10,189 nucleotides of DNA, taken from NCBI GenBank assembly GCA_002421915.1, contig DISA01000011.1, positions 1 to 10,189 on the forward strand, written 5' to 3'. The translations under genes and the position numbers were made by a program. Below are positions 5,649 through 10,189 of this stretch, piece by piece. This DNA is from Gallionellaceae bacterium UBA6222 (GTDB lineage Bacteria; Pseudomonadota; Gammaproteobacteria; Burkholderiales; Gallionellaceae). The notes beneath the pieces were generated by a model. The model was given only the letters and a program-made list of their open reading frames with translations. It was not told the origin of the DNA and searched no databases. Each line of letters starts with the position of its first letter. The first letter of the stretch is position 1.

Positions 5649-6851
5649 ATGTTTGCTGATCGCGTGTTATCCGGGATGCGTCCCACCGGTAGTTTGCATC
5701 TGGGCCATTACCACGGCGTACTCAAAAACTGGGTACGCATGCAGCACGAGTACGAATGTCTGTTCTTTGTCGCCGACTGGCATGCGCTGACTACCCACTA
5801 TGACACGCCGCAGGTTATCGAGCAGAGCGTGTGGGACATGGTTATTGACTGGCTGGCGGCCGGTGTTGATCCGGCGCACGCCACGTTGTTCATCCAGTCG
5901 CGCGTGCCGGAACATGCCGAACTGCACCTGCTGCTGTCGATGATCACCCCGCTGGGCTGGCTGGAACGTGTGCCGACCTACAAGGACCAGCAGGAAAGAC
6001 TCTCGGAAAAGGATTTAAGCACCTACGGTTTCCTCGGTTATCCCCTGCTGCAGAGTGCCGACATCCTCATCTATCGCGCCACACAGGTGCCGGTGGGCGA
6101 AGATCAGGTGCCGCACATCGAATTCACGCGCGAGATCGCGCGCCGCTTCAACCACATCTACGGGCGCGAACCCGGTTTTGAGGAGAAGGCCGAAGCGGCG
6201 GTCAAAAAACTCGGCGGGAAAAAGGCCAAGCTGTACACCGAACTGCGCACCCGCTTTCAGGAGCAGGGCGACGATGAGGCGCTGGAATCTGCCAAGTCCT
6301 TGCTGGATGAACAGCAAAGCCTGAGCCACGGTGACCGCGAACGCCTGTTCGGCTATCTGGAAGGCGGCGGCAAGATGATCCTGTCCGAGCCGAGAGCAAT
6401 GCTGACTGCCGCGTCAAAGATGCCGGGACTGGACGGGCAGAAAATGTCCAAGTCTTACAACAACACCATCAGCATGCGCGAAGACGAGGGAAGTGTCACA
6501 AAGAAAATCCGCACTATGCCGACTGATCCGGCGCGCATCCGCCGCACCGATGTCGGCGATCCGGACAAGTGCCCGGTGTGGCAATTGCATCATGTTTATT
6601 CCGGCGAGGATACGAAGCAATGGGTGCAACAGGGTTGCCGCAGCGCGGGCATCGGTTGCATCGAATGCAAACAGCCGGTGATCGACGCGGTGCTGGCCGA
6701 GCAACGGCCAATGCGTGAACGCGCGCAGCTCTATCTGGACGATCCCGGTCTGGTGCGCAACATCATTGCCGACGGTTGTGAAAAAGCACGCGAACTGGCG
6801 AAGGACACCATGCGCGATGTGCGCGAAGTGATGGGGCTGGAATACAAGTGA
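5649..6851 (+). CDS. trpS: Tryptophanyl-tRNA synthetase
   Basis: Class I aminoacyl-tRNA synthetase charging tRNA-Trp. The 400 residues exceed the about 334 of E. coli TrpRS because of an insertion of about 65 residues (about 174-240, charged, LGGKKAKLYTELRTRFQEQG...), a known feature of betaproteobacterial TrpRS. The HIGH-type signature is HLGHY (17-21) after SGMRPTGSLH. KMSKS is at 265-269. The Trp pocket region includes ADW (42-44) and VPVGEDQ. Near the C-terminus C308, C330, C337 and C340 form C-x21-C-x6-C-x2-C, close to the [4Fe-4S] motif of Thermotoga TrpRS. The ATG follows the M50 stop after 12 nt and has a weak Shine-Dalgarno. The stop overlaps the scpA start as GTGA. Confidence 0.97.
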   Translation: MFADRVLSGMRPTGSLHLGHYHGVLKNWVRMQHEYECLFFVADWHALTTHYDTPQVIEQSVWDMVIDWLAAGVDPAHATLFIQSRVPEHAELHLLLSMITPLGWLERVPTYKDQQERLSEKDLSTYGFLGYPLLQSADILIYRATQVPVGEDQVPHIEFTREIARRFNHIYGREPGFEEKAEAAVKKLGGKKAKLYTELRTRFQEQGDDEALESAKSLLDEQQSLSHGDRERLFGYLEGGGKMILSEPRAMLTAASKMPGLDGQKMSKSYNNTISMREDEGSVTKKIRTMPTDPARIRRTDVGDPDKCPVWQLHHVYSGEDTKQWVQQGCRSAGIGCIECKQPVIDAVLAEQRPMRERAQLYLDDPGLVRNIIADGCEKARELAKDTMRDVREVMGLEYK

Positions 6852-7672
6852 GCGATCTCCTGCGCCAAGCCGATCTGCCCATCACCCCTCCGGTGGCCTA
6901 TATCCACGGGCAGCCGATGGCGGAGATGCCGCAGGATCTGTACATTCCGCCGGATGCGCTGGAAGTGGCGCTGGAGTCGTTCCAGGGCCCGCTCGATCTT
7001 CTGCTCTACCTCATCCGCAGACACAATCTCGACCCGCTCGATATTCCGATGGCGCAGTTGACCCTGCAATACATCGGCTATATCGAGGCGATGAAGCAGC
7101 ACCGTATGGAGCTGGCGGCGGAATATCTGCTGATGGCGGCGGTGCTGATCGAGATTAAATCGCGCATGCTGTTGCCGCGCCCGCCCAAGGAAAACGGGGA
7201 GGCGAGCGAGGAGGATCCGCGGGTAGAGTTGATGCGGCGCCTGCTCGAATACGAGCAAATGAAGCTGGCGGCACACAAACTGAACGAGCTGCCGCAGGCC
7301 GGGCGTGATTTTCAACTGGTGCAGGTGCTGATCGAGCGCACGGTGGTCGAGCGCCTGCCGAATGTCAGTGTTGAAGACTTGCAAAATGCCTGGCTCGCCT
7401 TGCTGACCCGTGCCAAAGTGAACGCGAGTCATACCGTGCGCCGTGAAGAACTCTCGGTGCGCGAGCAGATGAGCAAAGTGCTGCGCCACCTGCGCAATTG
7501 CGATTTCGTCCCGTTCGAGCAATTGTTCGAATCGGGTGCCGGAATACCGATATTGGTCGTCACCTTCATCGCCATTCTGGAGCTTGCCAAAGAAACACTG
7601 ATCGAAATCACACAAACTGAATCGTTGGGGAACATCTATGTCAGAACCAGCCGTGCCATCACTGCCAAATGA
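6848..7672 (+). CDS. scpA: Segregation and condensation protein A (kleisin)
   Basis: ScpA is the kleisin that bridges the SMC dimer and, with ScpB, forms the bacterial condensin acting on the nucleoid. It has 274 residues. An N-terminal extension of about 30 residues leads to LPQDLYIPP-like PQDLYIPPDALEV. The family signature FQGPLDLLLYLIRRHNLD (from residue 45), DIPMAQLTLQYI and AAEYLLMAAVLIEIKSRMLLP form the SMC-neck-binding helical domain. A middle helix that binds ScpB follows (about 120-180). The C-terminal winged helix includes CDFVPFEQLF and VVTFIAILELAKE. It starts at GTG 6848 overlapping the trpS stop by 4 nt, and its end overlaps scpB by 35 nt, so coupled translation with the partner is likely. 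Confidence 0.96.
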   Translation: MSDLLRQADLPITPPVAYIHGQPMAEMPQDLYIPPDALEVALESFQGPLDLLLYLIRRHNLDPLDIPMAQLTLQYIGYIEAMKQHRMELAAEYLLMAAVLIEIKSRMLLPRPPKENGEASEEDPRVELMRRLLEYEQMKLAAHKLNELPQAGRDFQLVQVLIERTVVERLPNVSVEDLQNAWLALLTRAKVNASHTVRREELSVREQMSKVLRHLRNCDFVPFEQLFESGAGIPILVVTFIAILELAKETLIEITQTESLGNIYVRTSRAITAK

Positions 7673-8255
7673 AGCCGAACATGCGCTGGCTGTCGTCGAA
7701 CATGACGTTGATGCCAGCCTGCTCCAGCGTGTGATCGAAGCCGCGTTGCTCACCGCGGAGGAACCGCTGTCACTGGCCGACCTCAAGCGTTTGAGCGAGG
7801 TGTCGCTGGAAAATCGGCAGATCGAAAAATGGCTGCAACAGATCGCCACACGCTATGCCGACAGCGGGATCGAGCTAACCCGGGTGTCCAGCGGCTGGCG
7901 CTTCCGGGCGCGTCCAGAGTTGCAGGAATATCTGGACCGTCTCAACCCGCAGAAGCCGCCGCGTTACTCGCGTGCCGTGATGGAGACGCTGGCGATCATT
8001 GCCTACCGCCAGCCGGTGACACGCGGCGACATCGAAGAGATCCGCGGTGTCGCGGTGTCGGCGCAGATATTGAAAACACTGGAAGGGCGTGACTGGATCG
8101 AAGTCATCGGCACCCGCGACACACCGGGGAAGCCGGAGTTGTTTGCCACCACCCAGCAGTTACTGGACGACCTCAACCTGCGCACGTTGAATGAACTGCC
8201 CGCGCTGGAAGAAATGGGTAGCCTGATCGATCAGAGCGGGCAAGACCGCAACTGA
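7638..8255 (+). CDS. scpB: Segregation and condensation protein B
   Basis: Partner of ScpA in the SMC-ScpAB condensin; ScpB dimers bind the middle of the kleisin. The 205 residues contain two winged-helix domains: the first begins LLQRVIEAALLTAEEPLSLADL and includes GIELTRVSSGWRFRA, the second contains RYSRAVMETLAIIAYRQPVTRGDIEEIRGV, the most conserved stretch, and GRDWIEVIGTRDTPGKPELFATT. ATG 7638 has GGGGAA at 7627-7632, 5 nt upstream. It overlaps scpA by 35 nt in another frame. The stop TGA 8253-8255 shares its last base with the methyltransferase ATG. Confidence 0.96.
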   Translation: MSEPAVPSLPNEAEHALAVVEHDVDASLLQRVIEAALLTAEEPLSLADLKRLSEVSLENRQIEKWLQQIATRYADSGIELTRVSSGWRFRARPELQEYLDRLNPQKPPRYSRAVMETLAIIAYRQPVTRGDIEEIRGVAVSAQILKTLEGRDWIEVIGTRDTPGKPELFATTQQLLDDLNLRTLNELPALEEMGSLIDQSGQDRN

Positions 8256-9040
8256 TGCCTGCAAGCAAGCGCATCACCTCGCGCGACAATCCTTTCTTTA
8301 AGTCGCTGCGCAAACTGGCAGGGTCGCCGCGCGCACGGGACGATGCGGGACAGACGCTGCTCGACGGCCCCCACTTGTTGCAAGCACTACTCGCTTCCGG
8401 CCAGCGTCCGCTGCATCTGCTGCTGAACGACAGCGCGCTGCACGATGCGGAAATTGGCGAGTTGCGCGCGCGCTGTACGGATATTCCGTGCACATTGCTT
8501 GACAATGCCCTGTTCGCGCTGCTCTCCGAACTCAAGACCCCGAATGGTTTGTTGGCGTTGATCACTGTACCGCAGCCGTCAATCGTGCCTGCGCACAGCC
8601 AGTTCGCGCTGCTGCTGGAAGACATCCAGGATCCCGGCAACCTCGGTTCCATCCTGCGCAGTGCGGCGGCGGCAGGCTGTGATACGGTGTTTTTGTCGAA
8701 AGGCTGCGCCGATGCGTGGTCGCCCAAAGTATTGCGCGCCGGCATGGGTGGGCATTTTGCCTTGAGCATTCACGCGCATGCCGATCTTGTCAACGTCGCC
8801 GGCGAATTCACCGGCAAGATACTGGCAGCGTCTTTGCAGGCAGAGCGCTCGCTTTACGCCTGCAACCTGCGCGGGAAACTGGGCTTTGCCATTGGCAACG
8901 AGGGTGCGGGGCTGTCGCGGGCCATGCAGGATGCAGTGCAGGAACGGTTCATCATTCCAATGCCCGGCAAGGTCGAATCATTGAATGCGGCGGCGGCCGC
9001 GGCGGTGTGTCTGTTTGAAGCGCTGCGCCAGCGCTTGTAG
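8255..9040 (+). CDS. SpoU/TrmH-family RNA 2'-O-methyltransferase
   Basis: Transfers a methyl group from SAM to a ribose 2'-OH of rRNA or tRNA, using a knotted SPOUT fold. The 261 residues have the N-terminal substrate-binding domain (about 1-105, RITSRDNPFFKSLRKL and LLDGPHLLQALL) and the catalytic domain. Motif 1 is DPGNLGSILRSA (126-137, with Asn129 and Arg135), motif 2 is IGNEGAGLS (213-221), and motif 3 is IPMPGKVESLNAAAAAA (from 234). The layout fits the RlmB/TsnR branch, but the target nucleotide cannot be told from sequence alone, so no symbol is given. The ATG overlaps the scpB stop by one base. It is the last gene of the plus-strand run; a small hairpin follows the stop. Confidence 0.93.
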   Translation: MPASKRITSRDNPFFKSLRKLAGSPRARDDAGQTLLDGPHLLQALLASGQRPLHLLLNDSALHDAEIGELRARCTDIPCTLLDNALFALLSELKTPNGLLALITVPQPSIVPAHSQFALLLEDIQDPGNLGSILRSAAAAGCDTVFLSKGCADAWSPKVLRAGMGGHFALSIHAHADLVNVAGEFTGKILAASLQAERSLYACNLRGKLGFAIGNEGAGLSRAMQDAVQERFIIPMPGKVESLNAAAAAAVCLFEALRQRL

Positions 9041-9058
9041 GTCGGGTTTCAACCCGGC
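9041..9058. terminator. Hairpin between convergent genes, possible weak terminator
   Basis: CGGGT (9043-9047) and ACCCG (9052-9056) pair around a TTCA loop, extended by T-G and G-C to 9041/9058. There is no T-run on either side, so intrinsic termination would be weak. It lies directly after the methyltransferase stop and 7 nt before the ppsR stop. The leading GTAGGTCGGGTT resembles palindromic repeats found between genes in many betaproteobacteria, so it may be a remnant of such an element. Confidence 0.35.
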
Positions 9059-9081
9059 AAATCATCAGCGTTTCAACCCGG
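9046..9081 (+). repeat. 12-bp direct repeat at the ppsR 3' end
   Basis: GTTTCAACCCGG occurs at 9046-9057 and again at 9070-9081, 24 bp apart. The second copy encodes the last residues of PpsR. The first copy is half of the adjacent hairpin. The repeat could come from a local duplication, which would explain the hairpin. Confidence 0.5.
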
Positions 9082-9874
9082 TCTGGTGCAACAGCGTGGT
9101 GGCGATCTCTTCCACCGAGATGGTGGTGACATCCAGCATGGGGATATTGGCACTAAGCATCAGGGCTTCCGCCTGCTGTATCTCTTTTCTGCAATTTTCC
9201 AGCGAGGCATACCGGCTGTTTGGCATGCGCTCGGCACGAATCTGCGCCAAACGTTCCGGCTGGATGGTGAGTCCTTGAACTTTGGGGAGTAGCGGTTTGA
9301 GTGCGGCTGGCAACGACTTATTCTCAAAATCTTCCGGCACCAGCGGATAGTTGGCAGCGAAGATGCCGAATTGCAGCGCCAGATACAGTGAAGTGGGTGA
9401 TTTGCCGGAACGCGACACTCCGACCAAGATGATCTGGGCGCGTTCCAGCTCGCGCGAGATGCCGCCATCATCATGATTGAGTGCGTAATTCACCGCGTCC
9501 ATGCGCTCGTTGTAATGTATTCCGGTCTCGTGTGGGCGCCCGACCGCGTGTGATGATTGGATACCCAGCTCATCCTCAAGCGGCACGATGAAACTCTCGA
9601 ACAGATCCAGAATAAGTGCGTCTGATTCCTCGATAACGTTGTGAATATCAGCAACAATGAGAGTGCTGAATACAATGGCACGACGTCCATCTTCCATCGC
9701 AGCCTGATTGATACGATTAACTGCGCTATGAGCCTTCTCGATAGAATCCACGAAGGGCAGAGTGACCTGATTGAATTCGATACCGTCGAACTGGCTCAAC
9801 ATACTGCGTCCCAGTTTTTCAACGGTGATGCCGGTACGGTCGGAAATAAAAAATGCGGTGCGTCTTCTGCTCAT
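9065..9874 (-). CDS. ppsR: PEP synthase regulatory protein PpsR (kinase/pyrophosphorylase, DUF299)
   Basis: Bifunctional enzyme that inactivates phosphoenolpyruvate synthase by ADP-dependent phosphorylation of a Thr and reactivates it by Pi-dependent dephosphorylation, controlling gluconeogenic flux. It has 269 residues, the usual length. It starts MSRRRTAFFISDRTGIT with the SDRTG block (11-15). The P-loop-like GVSRSGKSP begins at 152, followed by TSLYLALQFGIFAANYPLVPEDF and the ERLAQIRAERMPNSRY block. ATG 9874-9872 is preceded by AGGTTAAAA on the minus strand. The expected partner ppsA, often divergent next to it in betaproteobacteria, is not in the visible 315 bases upstream. The alternative, a PPDK regulatory protein of the same family, is less likely in this lineage. 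Confidence 0.93.
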   Translation of the reverse strand: MSRRRTAFFISDRTGITVEKLGRSMLSQFDGIEFNQVTLPFVDSIEKAHSAVNRINQAAMEDGRRAIVFSTLIVADIHNVIEESDALILDLFESFIVPLEDELGIQSSHAVGRPHETGIHYNERMDAVNYALNHDDGGISRELERAQIILVGVSRSGKSPTSLYLALQFGIFAANYPLVPEDFENKSLPAALKPLLPKVQGLTIQPERLAQIRAERMPNSRYASLENCRKEIQQAEALMLSANIPMLDVTTISVEEIATTLLHQTGLKR

Positions 9875-9909
9875 TTTTAACCTGCACGGTGATCGTTGGA
9901 TTCTGTGCC

Positions 9910-10189
9910 GTGGATGTACATGATACCCGTAACCTTCCTCTGGAGCAGCCTTGTTGGGCGGCTGAGTTAGTCTCGCCCGCCATGTCGGTAGGCTTGATGG
10001 ACGACCTTAGCATTCTTATTGCCCGCCTCGGATGGCCTTCCACATCTGCCCGGTGGTGGACCATGCAGGAGCTGGCGGCTCAAGCCATCGACGAAGGTTT
10101 GACGGAGATGCCTGATGGCTTTAAGGTCCCTGATGACTTCAATGGCGTTCAAGGGGTCGATTTGCCTAAGGAATCTCTGATTAAGTCCA
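9910..10189 (+). CDS. Unrecognised partial gene running off the right edge
   Basis: A frame with no stop from 9850 to the right edge. Since ppsR starts at 9874 on the other strand, coding here probably begins at GTG 9910, ATG 9982 or ATG 9997; none has a good Shine-Dalgarno. From 9910 there are 93 residues: a stretch with LEQPCWAAEL, then DDLSILIARLGWPSTSARWW, TMQELAAQAIDEGL, and an acidic GFKVPDDFNG. First-codon-position G richness and an acidic, low-Arg translation favour this strand over the also-open minus frame. The helix pattern around ARWWTMQELA loosely resembles a HEAT-type repeat helix; that is weak inference. It does not look like PpsA. It may be a gene entering from the right, or an N-terminally truncated remnant at a recombination border, since the frame continues upstream without a clear start. 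Confidence 0.5.
   Translation, partial: MDVHDTRNLPLEQPCWAAELVSPAMSVGLMDDLSILIARLGWPSTSARWWTMQELAAQAIDEGLTEMPDGFKVPDDFNGVQGVDLPKESLIKS

Noticed and set aside
6731..7849. 372-residue minus-strand open frame opposite trpS, scpA and scpB
   Set aside because: Its translation is rich in Arg, His, Gln and Ser with no recognisable domain, and it lies opposite three genes with strong family signatures. It is a shadow frame.
9967..10188. Minus-strand frame open to the right edge
   Set aside because: Its translation is rich in Arg, Gly and Pro (LLHGPPPGRCGRPSEAG), as antisense frames usually are. The plus frame has a more protein-like composition. Not fully excluded without the neighbouring sequence.

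Overview
The window reads as chromosomal core DNA of a betaproteobacterium. The long TrpRS with a central insertion, the divergent smpB/ratA pair, the ratA-rnfH overlap and the PpsR gene all point there, probably to Nitrosomonadales or a Gallionella/Sideroxydans-like lineage. The lineage is inferred from protein resemblance, not from a search. Genes are packed tightly, with many 1-4 nt stop/start overlaps. No rRNA, tRNA, CRISPR array, transposase or phage gene was seen.

Left part (1-2617). The C-terminal two thirds of the dipeptidase PepD enters from the left edge. It is followed by an unrecognised 118-residue protein with a Cys-x-Cys...Cys motif and a 79-residue protein with two membrane segments. 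Converging on these from the other strand is smpB-msrA. SmpB is the tmRNA partner of ribosome rescue. MsrA repairs oxidised methionine and appears to have two start sites, one giving a signal peptide and one giving a cytosolic enzyme.

Middle (2618-9040). Nine genes run on the plus strand almost without gaps: ratA, rnfH, a PHP-domain phosphoesterase (YciV/RNase AM family), yciO, a site-2-protease-like M50 membrane peptidase, trpS, scpA, scpB and a SpoU/TrmH-family RNA methyltransferase. The content is housekeeping: translation and RNA metabolism (PHP, YciO, TrpRS, methyltransferase) and chromosome organisation (ScpAB, the partners of SMC). The one real gap in the run, between rnfH and the PHP gene, is a 60-nt segment bounded by perfect 11-bp inverted repeats. 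It covers the rnfH stop and the likely ribosome binding site of the PHP gene, so it may be a translational switch or a tiny palindromic insertion.

Right part (9041-10189). A short hairpin and a 12-bp direct repeat separate the methyltransferase gene from the convergent ppsR, which encodes the kinase/phosphorylase that regulates PEP synthase. Beyond ppsR, where related genomes often carry divergent ppsA, there is instead an open reading frame that runs off the right edge and that I do not recognise. It is the least explained coding sequence here and the best candidate for the border of an accessory region. Most of the window is ordinary core genome, and I see no complete novel system in it.
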